Below are positions 21,851-35,573 of a stretch of DNA of 64,000 nt, one piece after another; the stretch's first letter is position 1; every line of letters starts with the position of its first letter. The notes under the pieces were generated by a model. It was not told the origin of the DNA and searched no databases. It saw only the letters and a program-made list of their open reading frames with translations. The DNA comes from Macquaria australasica (Eukaryota; Chordata; Actinopteri; Centrarchiformes; Percichthyidae): the NCBI GenBank assembly GCA_005408345.1, contig SEMN01000046.1, positions 1,268,501 to 1,332,500 of the forward strand, written 5' to 3'. Position numbers and translations under genes: made by a program.

Positions 21851-24164
21851 TCATAGCACTCATGACGTCTTTCACCATTTATTTTTAAGGATTTATTTAA
21901 AAAATGATTGATTAATGATTTTACAAAATGAAATGAATATTACTCCATGAACCTTTTATTCTTTTATTTCATTATGATGTTGTTGTTTTAGGTTTTTCTT
22001 TTTCTTTTTTTGTACATCTTCAGAACAAAAGTTGTTCTGAAAATGAAATGGAGATAAATCCTTATATATGTACAGTATACAGTGCAGTCTTGTTTTATTT
22101 TTTATCACTTTTCTTATTCGTATTCTTTATTTTTTGCTTTTGTTTTTAAATTACTTTTGTTTCACTCATTATAATGAGTAAAAAACGTGAACACAAAAGA
22201 AAATAGAATTGTGTATTGTGTGGGAGCTGTGTCTGTGCTTTACTGAAACAGGCAATGCAAATGGTTATAAACTTCCCGGATGTTGTGATTGTATGCATTA
22301 GCCATTAGTTTAGTTTAAATGATAGGTTCACATTTTCACATCTGTCTTAAAACAACAGACCTACCCACATGTACATTGAAAGAGTTACTGGCCAATGTTA
22401 TTGTCCATACTGGTGGTGAAGAGATTTCTTCATAACATGATTCCTGAGAAACATCTACAATCCTTGTTCTGTGTAAAAATGCTAAATTATGGGAGGCTTC
22501 AGCAGTCAGAGTTAGACTAATCAAGTCGGTCTTTTTAGAACGATATTGCTTTTTTTGTTTCCCCACAACTTTAGAAGATGCAGCTTCAGCTAAACTTTCA
22601 ACTGCATTTTCTTTTGAACAAGGACTGTGGACGTTGTCCTCACTTGGAGTCATGTTAAGAGTCGATCTACTCACGACCAATATGAAATGTGAGTCCATCC
22701 TTGAAAAGAGTACTCCACTGATTTAGCATTACACTCCTGTAATATTGTTGGACTCGTGCAGTTAAAAGAAAGGATCAAAATTGATCTGTAGAACCAGAGA
22801 TTTTGTCTTTTTATCCCACACGTTTACCCTTTAACCCTTTAGTTTTCTGGCGATTTACATATAGATTGCTGTAATGTACATTAACATTAACATACAGATT
22901 TCATATGAGTGGATGAAGTGATGCACTGTAGGCCCATGGCTGTCTTGTGTGTGAAGCAGCTGCAGCCTGCGTGGGACAATACAAGGAAGGCCGTAGATGC
23001 CGTCACCAGTACTGTGCATTGTCAGTGACAGGAGAGGAGAATAGGCTGAGTGTGAGAATGGGCAACACTGTTCCACTGTGTGAATGTGCCTGCACACGTA
23101 CTCCAACAGCCCACTTGTGTGAATAAACGGGAAGATATGAATCAAGAGTCGACTTTGTGAGGGGTCTTTTTGTACGAAGTTGTATCGTAAACATACATCA
23201 AATGTGATCAAGCAGTGGTTCATACATCTGCTAGTCCATTTAGTCAGCTGATGAAGCACCCAAGCTACTGATTCAGAGTCAGGAGACAGTGTTAACGTTA
23301 TGATGCTTATTGTCATCTGGCTCAGTGGGAGAGATCTGTTAGACCTGTTGTGGCCTCCTTTTTAATATTATGTGTGTGAGCATGTGTGTGTGTGTGTGAT
23401 ATGCCTACCCACTCCTCTGGCTCCCATAACACCAACACGTAACCCCAACGTCACTCTCAGCATCACTGGCTGTCACACACCACGGTGTCAAGTAGGGCAC
23501 CCACGCACACACACACACACACACACACAGATGCACCCACGCACACAAGGTCCCCACTTTTGGCATCATTGCTCCCTCCCAGCTTTGCTTGGAGGGCACT
23601 AAAAGGCCAGGGAAGCCCAATGTACATCTCCTTCAGTGTTTCTCTGTGTGTGGTTTTATCAGTGTTTCTTTGTGCTGACTGTTCAGGCTGTATATCTGGC
23701 CGGGCTCCAGTTCCCAGGCCGAGCTGCCCCGGAGTCCACTTGGGTCTCTGGAGCTCTGGGAAGCCCAGAGGGGCAGTGGGAAGGTTGCGACCCCTCACGA
23801 TCTCCAGCTCAGCCCCGGGGGGATTGGAGTGTTGGTCTCACAGTAGGACTGATGTCATATCTCAGCACAAACAAGAACGTCTGACAAATGTGACAGCTGC
23901 TGCTCCGTCTGATGGATGAGCAGATGAGTACCCACATCTTTCAACGTGAGATGAAAATGTGAAATGTCTTCTCTTTCTCTGGGGTCCAGGTCCATTAAAG
24001 TATACTAGTATCATTATCCTAATGGGACGCATCAGAAAAGACTCTGACAGATTTAGGCCTGTTCATAGGAGGCTAAACTTCAGTAAATGTCAGAGCTGTT
24101 TTTAGGTAGTTTGGTCCAAATCCAATTCAAGTCCCAAGTTCTTTAGAGCAAATTCAAGTTAAAA

Positions 24165-24520
24165 AAAAGTTCAGTTTTGGGAAATACACTTATTGGCTTT
24201 CTTGCCAAGAGTTAGATGAGAAGATCGATACCACTCTCATGTAACTAGAGCTAGTTAGCGGTTAGCTTAGCTTATCATAAAGACCGGAAACAGAAGGAAA
24301 CACTTTGCTCTGTCCAAAGGTAACAAAATCCGCCTACCAGCACCTCTAAAGCTCACTAATTAACACATTTCGCTCATTTGTTTAATCTGTGTAAAAATGA
24401 CAAGCTGTTGTTTTACGTGGTTATGTCCAGGACTATTTCTTGACCGGAAGCAGTGACTTCCTGGAGCCTTATCACCACCGTGAGGTTGCTAATTGCAAGT
24501 CAAGCTGCTAGTCTCATCAA
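24165..24520 (+). repeat. dispersed teleost repeat, copy 1
   Basis: It contains the 'gctttcttgc...agagttagatgagaag' and 'gttagcttagctta' blocks also found at 59740-60110 in the same orientation. This block is familiar as a high-copy fish repeat. The borders are approximate. Confidence 0.6.
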
Positions 24521-25146
24521 GTCTAAGTCTATTTCTAACATAAATGAGACCAAGTTCTTGTATCTGTATAATCTGTAAAGGAACTAGTAAAGTACAGTAG
24601 CTGTCAAGTAAAAAGTACTATATTTTCCTCTGAAATGTAGCTCTCTCGGAAACAGATTTGCTGTAGCCTGAAATGTAAAAGTTTAAGAGAATGAAACGGA
24701 GGTGAATGGCATCCTCATGCTGCTATCTTTGAAAGGCTATCAAATATTGCACATAGTATCCCTGCAATGTAATCCCCATACCAGGTTTCCCTTCTCTTGG
24801 AAGACTAATGACGCAATTACACTTAGGAAAGCCCTTGACGAGGGCAGAGCAGTTTTTTATGATGGGTTCCTGCCATTATTGAACTTTCCAAGTACGCTCT
24901 TCTCTCTGTTCCACAAAGTCCGGACAGGGAGCTATACAGTACAGACAGAAAGGGGACAAAAACAGGAGGAGCCCTGCTCGCACTGTTATTGCACCACTGT
25001 GGGGAAAAAACACACATTCCAGGAAATCTCCCACTTCCTGCCTCCAGCCTCCTGACTCCAGCGAGCCTGCTGTCCTCATACCTGACTGGCTGGGGAGCCT
25101 CTCTGGCCTGGAGCATGGTCATAAAATCAGACCAATAAGTAGAAGG

Positions 25147-25202
25147 AGGAGAGGAGAGGAGAGGAGAGGAGAGGAGAGGAGAGGAGAGGAGAGGAGAGGA
25201 GG
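25147..25202 (+). repeat. (GAGGA)n microsatellite
   Basis: About eleven tandem GAGGA pentamers. It causes the long serine/leucine-rich open frame read on the opposite strand. Confidence 0.95.
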
Positions 25203-27652
25203 AAAGGGGGATTCCTAATGCAAGAAGATAGAGCAGGAGAGGCTGACAAACACTGGGCATCACAATACTGAAAAAAGCAGAACCAAACCACAGACACACA
25301 AGAGGGCAGTAACGGGAGTGGGGGTCTTGAGCAGCTTGTGTAATGCCTCACTGTTTACATCCAAGATAAGAAGGTCACGTATCAGAGAAAGTGCACACTG
25401 TTGAGATCAACTTGAAAGGACATTATCTCTACCGTGAGTGTGTGAGAGGGAGAGACAGAGACAGAGGGGGTGAGTTCAGAGCACAGTCAGACACTGAGAG
25501 GATTCATACTGGCTGAAAGACAAGCGTGATGCAACAGGACCATCTTGCACTGGCTTCCAGAGAAAGAGTGATTTCATATTTCAGACCGTAAAGAGACGAT
25601 CTGCTTTCTTGTCAGCTGGAAACAAGTAAACAGAGGAGAGGAGACTCGTCATTTCACCCAGTGAGAGGAGTACCAGCTGTGGAGCCAAACTCTCCAGTGG
25701 AAAGTCATTGCGTAAAAATAAAAAAAATGGAGAGGATGTTTCCTGCTACCATATCTGGATCAAATGTGTCAGTACATCCATACCCAGTTCTTGTTTGTGC
25801 ATTCTTCCTGTATTATGCACGGGTATGCACACAGAGCGTTTCACTGTATGTTTGTGTGCGGTTGGTGGGTTTGTGTTTCTAAAGCATACTGCCCAGTAGA
25901 GGGCAGAGTTCATAAACCGCTGTGTTTATCCAGAGTCAGCAGAGGTTTTAGCCAGACCCGGCCAGAGCAACAAAACGCATGAGCTTGGATTTATGGTGCA
26001 GGGTCAGGATGATCTGCAATAACTCAATAAAACCTAAGAATGATCAATCAAAGTAGCTTAAATGGGTCATTTAAGAGCAGTGGCAAGGCACTCAGTAAGT
26101 GCAGAAGTTTGATAGGTATTTAATGAGGCAACAGACCAGCAGATGAGTGTCTGTGGATCCAGTAGTAGCAACAACAAAAACACAGATAGATGCCAGGCCT
26201 TCTCTCATAACACACACAGCTGCATCTTCTTTTTCTCTTTCTTTTCTTTTTCTTTTCTCTGTCTCTTCTTCGGTCAACTGAACCCTTTGTTCAGACAGCC
26301 ACATGAAAGCTCTGTCTGGCTCTCTCCTTCTCTCTCTCTCCCTCTTCTCTTATGTCATGTCTCTGCTCCCCTCAGATCTATTGTCCTGGCTGTTGTTGAG
26401 CTCTCCCTCTTTCTCTCTCTGGACAGGGTGACATCATTAGTTTCCAGTAAAGTCCAGCTCTGCAGACCGTGATCCCCTCCCCTCCTCCACACTCCACATT
26501 ACACACACAGCTGAACCTGCAAACCTAACCAAGGACATACTTCTAGGAAAAGCTGCTCAAAGTTTCATTCGCACCAAATCCACCAAATCATATTTATGTA
26601 CAGACAAGTTTAGGCCAATCAGAAATTGTGAAACAGACTTATCCATATGTGGTCAGTTGGACCGTTGCGCTAAAGCGAGGATAATCCTCTCTGGAGCTAT
26701 GATGACTCAGATGGCATGCTGGTAGTTAAGGTACTTTCAGGTGTCTCTGCATTTAGAAGAGTTGCGATAAATAAGACAAGTACCAGCAAACACACACACA
26801 CACACACAACACCCCCCTCCCCTTCATGGGGCCCCCAACCCTGACCCCCCTAGATCTAAGCCCTGCTAAGCCTTGAATGAATCGGTCTGGACTGGCTCGG
26901 TTGTCTGTCTGACCCCCTGCTAATGAGAGATGGACCATCTGTTGCCCAACAGATACATGCTACCTTAAAGTTGTCACATATGCAACAAAAACAGCACACA
27001 GCATCAATGAATCCGGTAACACTGGTGACAAAACTCGAAATCACACCAGAAAACGACACAGCAGACTTGTTCATTCATCACATCAGAATGTGCAAAATCA
27101 CACTCACTTCAACCATCACGCTATTTCAGTTTTTACTTTATATATACAGTACATGTACATCACTTATTTTCCTTCCATTTAATTTATGTCACTTCTGGGG
27201 GATATTACGCTGCCGTCTGCAGTGCTGTTAGTGTTAAATCGAAGTGTGAAGCATGTGCGTTGCAGGAAATGAAACTGCGTACATGATGCACACAACAACA
27301 CACACATCGGAGCTGCTGCAGAAAACAGGCAGTAGCTGTACTGTAGCACAAAAACAAGCACAGCTGTTGCCATAACACCAACCAAAATATAAGATATTTA
27401 CTCAAAAACAATATGGACACATTAAAGACTGTGTAAAGTTGTTATATATATATAAAAATATATGTTGCTTAATCAAACACAGGATGTATTATCTGTACTA
27501 AAGTGAGTGTATTTCTTTGTGTTTGACCTCAGTAGATTTATTATTATAGTTAGTAATCTGCTGACATACAGAATGTGTGAGTGCCTGTCGTGTGGACACC
27601 AGCAGCCTCCAGCTTCACAGACTAATGCCATACACACTCACACTCACACACA

Positions 27653-27657
<5 letters not shown>

Positions 27658-27719
<62 letters not shown>
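27658..27719 (+). repeat. compound (CT)n(CA)n microsatellite
   Basis: About 14 CT units run directly into about 17 CA units. Confidence 0.95.
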
Positions 27720-27723
<4 letters not shown>

Positions 27724-30700
27724 GCTAATACACACATCACAATGTCAGCTTGATCCTAGTCATGCGTTCTGGCTAATACTGCGAGCCCTGCCTGAGCGGG
27801 AAAAGGAATAGAGAATTTTGTGTGTGTGTGTGTGTTTGGTGGGGGCACCTTGCTAACGCACACAAACTCACTCACTCATACACACACACACACAGAGCTG
27901 CCACACCATAAAAAAACAAACCAAATCAAGGATGGTGCTGCTGCACATATTGCCTTCTGCTTCCTACCAACCCACCCCTAAATACACACACACACACACA
28001 CACAGCCTCAAAACACACACCCATCTCCATATGGTGCGATGAGTTTCTGCCCCAGTTGAGCGAGCTGCTCCCGTGGTGTTGTTGCGCTGGGATGGACGCT
28101 CGGGTGACAGGGACAATGCCCACAGTATTGACTTTTCACACCAGTCCTATTATGCAACCTAATTAGGCCCAAGATCACAATATGAACCTCTACAGAGCTG
28201 CAGGCAACTAGACAACTTGACACACTGGGGGTCACCCAAGTGTGTAAACACCATCTTAAGTGGACGGGGACCTGGATTTTAGAGAAAAGAGAAGTCTGGT
28301 AGTTCGTGAATTGTGCAATTTGAGACAAAAGAAAGGACAGAAATGACGGGACTGAAGTACATTACTGTCCCTCCACTTGTGTCCTGTATTGTTGGTGCTT
28401 ACTGGGTCAATCAATAAAACCATTCCTTTCCATATTCACTGAATGGTGCTCCCCAGCTGTGCCATATATAAACTAACTTGTAAGATTTATAAGATTGTAA
28501 GACATTATAGAATTGTACCCATACAGTTTTATATTCATTTACAGGCAAAAGCACTAAGAACTTTGCCGGATGAATGAATCACTGAACCGTCATCAAAAAA
28601 CAAGCAAGAATCAGAACTGTAGGAATGGAAACAAGTGAAACGTCACTGAGCGTCAGCCTGAAACGTGCACTTCTCTGTTCAAAAAGACAAGAAAGAGGAA
28701 GGAAGAGTGCTAGCTCAGCTTTCTTACTTTTTTCAATGGAAAACACGGCATCATCGAAAATGTCCCCCCCTCTTCCTTTGTCCCTGTTTTCCCTGTAGAA
28801 AACCACTTCTGCATTTCCAGCATATGACCCGCTGAGGTTATTGAACTACCCTGCTGGTTATTGTAAGCCAACGGGTGTGAGGTAGCAGCTAATATTCCCT
28901 CTACTGGAGTTTTTAATTGATCAGCCAGCGGCTTAATTACATTGCCCTGTCACTGACACAGAGAGACTGCACACTTCTAACACGCAGTAAGAGCAGTAAA
29001 ATGTACTGTGATAACCCACTGAGATGTGTGCAGTTGTCAACACTCTCACTTCTGTGCAACTGGGTTCAAACCCGGTCATGTCCTTTGTTATTCCTTCTCG
29101 TGACACATCTTGCAACACGACGAATAATTCAATTTAAAAGATGCACTTGCGTTGTCTAAGTTTATTCTTTGTGATTTATTATCATCAATTTCAGATGCTT
29201 TATCTTCATGTCAATCCCCACGTCCCTCAGCTTGTGTGAACGGAGACTCATGTGGGAGTCTCAGTGTCCTCAGTGGACTGCTGATAACGACTGACACCTC
29301 AGCACCCCTCCCTCGTCCCTGACCTGAACTGTGGACCTGACAGCTGTCCATAAGTGCACAGCAGAGTGATTACAGCGAGGTAATCAGTCCAATAACCGCC
29401 TTTATGACTGGCATGGTTTCATAACCTCATGCAGGTTGGGAAAAAGTTAACTGACATGAGAGTGAGGAACACCTGAGAGCAGTAAAGCCAAAGTCTTGCA
29501 AGTCAGCGAGAGCCAGCTGATGGACCTACAATATAACACGCGACGAGGTCATGCAATTATTGCTTTTTATCGCAAAAATGAATCTACTTGCTTGAGGTTT
29601 TTTGTTTTTTGTGCTATTTTTTTGTCACAAAATCTTGGTTTGGGAAGCTGCTGCAAAAGGCAGGACCCAAGTAGATGAAACAACTTTCACTTGAAGTTCC
29701 ACGACAACACCACTGAGGGTTTTGTTTATTCTTACATAACTTTATTGAAGATAGTTATCCCTCTATATAATCGCCCGTATTGCCCTCCAGCCCAGCTGTG
29801 AAAAACAGTCACAAGGATGAGTTTTTGACACACAGTGTGATGCATGTAAGCTGAGCCTTGCTTTGGCTACAGCATTCAGAGAGTGTCAGCCTCTGTAAGC
29901 TAACCTCCAGTCTTCTTAGCCCTCGAAACAATTGGCGGAAACAGTGCTGCGAGATGGGAGGACACGTCAGCCAGGATGTCAGATAGGCAGCGAGGAGGAG
30001 GATCTCCCAATACTTGGACTCAAAACATACATGCAAGCTTCCACAGCGTGACTAGTCATCTGATAGAAATTCACATAGATGAAGTATTACCGTAAATTGG
30101 GTTATTCTCATAATAATTATAATGGGTTTTTGGGGGCTACTGAATTGATCCCTGTTGGAAAATGTTCTTTTGCTGTACTGGAGCAGGTGGGGTTCAGTGT
30201 CTTGCTCAAGGACACTTCAGCAGCGTGGTTTTCGGTCCTCAGTCTCTCTACTCACTAAATCTCCACGTGCCATTTATAAACACCAATAGTGCGCACATGC
30301 AAACATTTAGCCACAACTAAGCTGGAATAAGTCGTCGCTGCAGGTTGTTTTTCTGGTAATCACACCGTTATGAGGAATCTGCAACCTCACAAACGAACAA
30401 AATACAGGTAAATAAACCGAAACGCACGTACGCTGACATGAAGTGTAATGTAAGCAACATTTTTGTCATGCTCTTCCTTTGGCTGACACATATTAAAGTT
30501 ATTATGGCGTTTCTGAAGTAAAGTGAGTAATGCCTCTTCTGTGAACTCAGCAAAACTGTGCTCACACACACACACACACACACAGTGACCAATAAGCGGT
30601 AGTTACTCTAATTACTGCTTTTCACAAGAGGTCAGCTGCCCTCTCATCTGTGCCCCCAAAGGTTACTGTCTAGTTTGCTTTATTGCACAATGAGCTGTCG

Positions 30701-31398
30701 ACTTATTGCATAAAATCACACTGAGTCAAGGTCACACAGAGGAACTGAAATGCAATAATTTGAGAAATGGCAAACCAATCAAACTGACAAGTTGTGAATG
30801 TTTTTGATTTGGCTTCAAAATGACCCTCAGTTACTGTAAATTACAGTGGTGGTTTATGTCACTACCAGTTAGCTATCCATGTGACCCCCAGCTGGGCCAG
30901 AACTGCTGAGTCCAGAACAGCCACAGATTTGCTGTGATTTAGTCTTCGGCTGTAGACAAATACCTTTCTTTCCCTCATGCAGACACATTTTCCTTTCCTA
31001 TCACTCTCCCCTGTTTCTCACAATCACCGCAGACACCCAGCAAACAGACCTTGGAGGAGTCACAAACCAATGCTCCTCACTGCGTATCTTTAACTGTTTA
31101 TAATTCCTAGCTTCTTTTCTCAGTGAATTGTTTTTTATGTTTAATCTTATTCCTTTTACTGCCCCCCAAACATTCTCCACTTCACTTTCCATTCACATCC
31201 TTGAATCTATCAAAACCTTTGACACCAAACAACACTGGAACGCCTCACACACGCTCCAAACAACAGAAGGCACAGGAAGGTCATTCATGCCAACATCTGC
31301 CAGATTGTTTAGCAGTACATGTGCTTCCCAGAAATAAAAAACAGATCTCAACAAACAGTAAGAGGTGGACAGACACAATTAGTCTGCAATGTACTGAC

Positions 31399-31557
31399 CC
31401 AGTGGCGCGGGCTGCTCTCTGGGGAGCGAGGCTGGTACCTCTGCAGGGCGACACCGCCTTCCCCCTCCAGCAGTAAGGTGCAGTCCAGGTCTGGACAGTG
31501 GTGGTGGGGACCCGCAGGCCAAGGCAGCAGGGTGGCCAGAGGGTAGTGGGAGATCAT
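31399..31557 (-). CDS. candidate alternative upstream exon of rgl1 (unproven)
   Basis: A minus-strand frame of 53 codons starts MISHYPLATLLPWPAGPHHH and ends SPESSPRHW before a GTCAGT donor in phase 0, the phase rgl1 exon 2 needs. The open frame extends upstream to an acceptor-like ctccag near 31665, where the phase fits the candidate exon at 35503-35573. I recognise no domain. It could instead be a chance open frame in GC-richer DNA. Confidence 0.3.
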
Positions 31558-32934
31558 TCTGACCGCCTGGACCAGCGGCAGGGGTGACAGGGATGGCAGG
31601 GCATACTCCAGTATGGATGGCAGAGTGGATGGAGACGTGTTCAGTGGAAGCAGCAGAAATCTGGAGCGGGGGTCTTCAAGTGATGACGATCAGGATGATT
31701 TGAGATTTGATTTAGGATCAACTCCTTCAGGTCTTGATTGTCAGATGTTTTGGCCACCTCCTCCTCTCTCCTCTGTCTGGTTGTAGACTGGACTTGTCTT
31801 CAGCTCAGAGGTGTGACTAATGATAACTCTCCTCTCAAGTTGTCCACCTCAGTCTTCTCCTTTCCTGTTTCGTTCCTTTCTCCCACCCACCACATACAGT
31901 TTCTTCCTCTCTTCAATTTTTTCCCCCCTCTCTCTGCGAGCGTGGAGCTTGGCTTGCAAACAGCTCTCAACCACATGAGTGATTAAAGTCTATTGTCTCT
32001 CTCTCTCTTTCTCCCTCCCCTCTCTCTCGCCCTCTACATTCATCCCGGCCAGAAGGGGAGGAGTTATCACTTGGTCGGCCCGGCCCCCCCTAAAAATAAA
32101 AACTACCCACTGACTAACGAGAGTTTGACTGTGGAAGAATGTGAAGAAAAGGAAAGAAAGACAGGAAAGCTGAGATAGAGGGGAGGATGTTGTGGAAGAG
32201 GTTCTAAGAATTACTAACAATAGCAGATATTTTCCATGATGGATGGACGTCTGGCCTCATTTACGTCCTGCTGAATCCCAAACTGCACTTCAAACAGATT
32301 TCAAATCTTATTCTCATTGTTTTGAGTCATTGCCATTGATGGATTTTGCCATAATTTGTCCCTAAAGCCATTTCAAACCCCCTCCTTCTTTTCAAATGTG
32401 TTGCTGGAAGGCAGTCCTGTGTTTGTAAAACGTGATAACGAGATGTTTTTTTGCATTAAACTTAACAAGTTCAGGTGTTCAGATGTGCGGATGGCTCCAT
32501 AAAGTTACTGATTCAGCTCTCTGTTAAGCAGCACAGCTTGGTGACAATTGTGACAGGAGGTCAAAAGTCAAACCATAATAAATGTGTAACAATTATGGAG
32601 AGCATGCGCGCGTGTGCGTGCGTGTTTGTGTGATCGAGTTTAGGGTAGGAGTAAGAACCAGTCATGTGTAAAACACTGCCGTTGTTGAGAAGAGGATTAT
32701 CTGGGACCAGGCACACACACACACACACGCACACGCACACACACAGTAGATGTAGATTCAGCAGTTTATATTGTACATAAGGTGAAGAAAGTTGCTTCCT
32801 ACTGTTAGAAGCTGCAGTGTGAAGTCAGACTTTGTTTTCTCAGGTAAATAAACAGCCAGTGGGAAAACACCAATGTCAGAGAAACATCTGGTGAAGTTAC
32901 TTCATGGCAGAGGGACCTGGATCAACAACACACA

Positions 32935-32935
<1 letters not shown>

Positions 32936-33004
<69 letters not shown>
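32936..33004 (+). repeat. (AC)n microsatellite
   Basis: A nearly perfect 69-bp AC tract, directly left of the MITE at 33015. Confidence 0.97.
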
Positions 33005-33006
<2 letters not shown>

Positions 33007-33014
33007 TGCCACAC

Positions 33015-33540
33015 CAGTAGTGGAAAGTAATGTACTGTACTTGAGTAAAATGTTGATGTACTTGAGTATTTCCATTTCATGCTACTTTATACTTCTACTC
33101 CACTACATTTCAGAGGGAAATATTGTACTTCCAATACATCTTTTGTCACTAGTTACTTTTCACATTAAGATTTTACACACAAAAAAAACCTGATAAGCTA
33201 ATAAAATACAACACATTGTGGCCCCTTACAGAAACACAGTGTCTAGTTGGTGCCCCTGGTCACATCTCACATGTCTAGTAGCCGTTCCACTAAAGAGATG
33301 ATTCCCCTCTAAACTTCTCAGATGGTTTTATTTAAATAACTCTTCCAGGACTAATACATATCTGCATATTATCAGTCACAGGGTCTATTTTCTGGTGAAT
33401 TTACTTTTAATACTTGAAGTAAATTTTGCTGATAATACCTCTGTACTTTTAGTCAAGTAGGATTTGAAATGCTAGACGTGTAATGGAGTATTTTTACATT
33501 GTGGTATCTGTACTATAGCTTAAAGGATCTTCCACCACTG
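33015..33540. mobile_element. non-autonomous hAT-like MITE (CAGTGGTGGAA termini), copy 1
   Basis: The left end CAGTAGTGGAAAGTAA and the right end (reverse complement CAGTGGTGGAAGATCC) are inverted. The body has the 'tgctactttatacttctactccactac' block of a very common spiny-rayed fish repeat. No transposase frame is present. The 8-bp flanks are not a clean duplication. Confidence 0.75.
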
Positions 33541-34686
33541 CTCCACTACTTGTCCCACCACTGGCAAACACCACACCAGTGGAGTGGTCTTTCAGTCACT
33601 GACAGCTCAGTACCAAAGAGAAAACACTGCTGTGGCATCAAGTAGCCTCCCCTGAGACTCGAGCTGTGTTGCGGACATGATTCAGACCTTCACTCTGACT
33701 CAGCATGACAAAATTCCTTTGAATTCTTAACACGCAGAAATGCAACGAGACTCCACCTAAAGTATGTTTATATTTAGTCACTGACTCATGCTTGGGGGCC
33801 ATGGATTAAAAAAAACCCAAACATTAAAATGCCTCTCTAATCATACCAGATAAATCAAGTTCAGCTGAAGTGTCTGAAGAAGAGGTCATTTGACCATGAC
33901 TCTCAGTGACTCCATGTGCCTATGGGACTGCTGGGAATGAATGGGAGCATGATAGGCAGGAAGAATGAGTAAACACGCTGCCTTGTCTTCTTGCTGTCTG
34001 GATGGACTTCCAGTGACCCAGCCTCCGCTCTCTGCCTTCCTCTCCCCCCCCCCTTCCTCCATTTCCTTTCTCTGTTGTTGAGTGTCGTGCTCCTTTTCTA
34101 AAAAACCTCCAATCACTTCACTTTAGCCCAGTTCAGCGGTCTTCACTGGACTGGTGCCTGACGTGTTGCCAAAGCAGTTTTAACAGTGATAGATATGAGG
34201 GATTGATTGACACAGAAACTGCCAAACATTAAGTTAGTAACATTATTTCTTTCTTTTCCCTTGTTCTTTTTTCTTTTCTATTAACTGCACCTACACCCAC
34301 ACATAGGTTTTATCGTTCAGTATCACTTGTTTTCATTGTTCGGTAAAATCCTCAGCGTTCCCTCCACTTTCCTTGCTTTTCTTCTCTGCCTCCGTGTGCT
34401 GACACAATCGCAGTGTGGCCAGCACTAGTTTACACAGCTGGGAAGCCAAAGCTCTCTAAACTCTGACAACACACACACACACACACTTTTATACACACTA
34501 CACACTCAAGATCCCCTCAGCCTGGGTGAATACAAACAAAAACCTCTCTCTCTTGCTCTCATTTCATTTTCTCCCTCACACAATCCCAAACAGTGTCACA
34601 CAAAAGGAGAAATCTCGATTGAACACAATAGTAAATACTATATAACTGAGCAGAATCTCATGCTGATACATGAGATTAAAAAAACA

Positions 34687-35140
34687 CAGTGGTGGAAGAA
34701 ATATTCAGATCGTTTTAAAGTATATGTAGCAATACCACAAGGGAAAAAAAGATTATTACCAGCCTCTGTCAGTGTTGTTTTATTATATACAATATTATTT
34801 GATTATTTTTACTGATGCATTATTGTGTTAGCAGCATTTTAATGCTGTAGCTGGTTGAGGTGGAGCTAAATCGAACTACTTTATACTTTTGACTCATTTA
34901 ATTAATCAAAATCCATCATGTTTTAGAAACCGGTCACATGTTCTGTATGTAAATATTAGTCTGAAAAGAAACTAGCTACTACAGCTGTCAGATAAATGTA
35001 GTGGAGTAAAAAGCACAATCTTTTCCTCTGAGTATAAGGTTGTCAAGTAAAGAGTATCCTACTAAATCCTAAACTAATCCTAAATCCTACTACTAAATAC
35101 AGTGCTAGAGTAAATGTAGGCTACTTATTTTCCATCACTG
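34687..35140. mobile_element. non-autonomous hAT-like MITE, copy 2 (opposite orientation)
   Basis: The termini are CAGTGGTGGAAGAAAT and, reverse-complemented on the right, CAGTGATGGAAAATA. The flanks AAAAAACA (34679-34686) and AAAACACA (35141-35148) match at 7 of 8 bases, consistent with an old 8-bp hAT target duplication. The body is homologous to the 33015 copy, inverted. Confidence 0.8.
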
Positions 35141-35502
35141 AAAACACACACGAACAACTAGAACAAGACAGGTGATAATGTCTGAGATTATACAAATAAG
35201 AACATTTTCTCATAAATTGAGCTTTTTCTTTCAGGCATGACACATCAGGCAGGCAGCAGCTGAGCTTCTGTGTCAGTTCACACTTTCTCAACTCCACAGT
35301 GCTCCCTGCTGGTTAACATGAGAACACAACACACACCATGAACTCAAAAATGTGTTTCTTCATTTTTTCTTCATGCTTAATCCTTTTCAGGGATTATTTT
35401 ATGAGGATTAGCATCAAATTAATAGATTATTCATTTTAAGATTAATTTCCTGTCTTTCCACTGGCTATAAATATTGCCGCTACAGTGCAGCCAGGGCCTT
35501 AC

Positions 35503-35573
35503 CTGCACTGACAGTACAACGCTCCCTTGCCTCGTGCACACACTCTCACTGAGTAGAGGTCTGAGGAGCTCAT
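35503..35573 (-). CDS. candidate alternative first coding exon (unproven)
   Basis: On the minus strand an ATG with A at -3 opens MSSSDLYSVRVCARGKGALY then CQC, and is cut by a strong donor CAG|GTAAGG. The two leftover bases (AG) plus the first base after a possible acceptor at about 31665 form an arginine codon. No homology is recognised. Confidence 0.25.

Noticed and set aside
22855..23316. 153-codon open frame on the minus strand
   Set aside because: Composition is not protein-like, with no recognisable motif, splice context or neighbour support. The length is compatible with chance.
23485..23919. 144-codon open frame on the plus strand
   Set aside because: It begins in a CA repeat (poly His-Thr) and continues without any recognisable domain.
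24823..25299. 158-codon open frame on the minus strand
   Set aside because: Its core is the translated GAGGA pentamer array (SSPLL repeats), which has no stop codons in that frame.
29060..29080. tRNA T-arm-like GGGTTCAAACCC
   Set aside because: The upstream sequence does not fold into D and anticodon arms of the right spacing. It is a short palindrome only.
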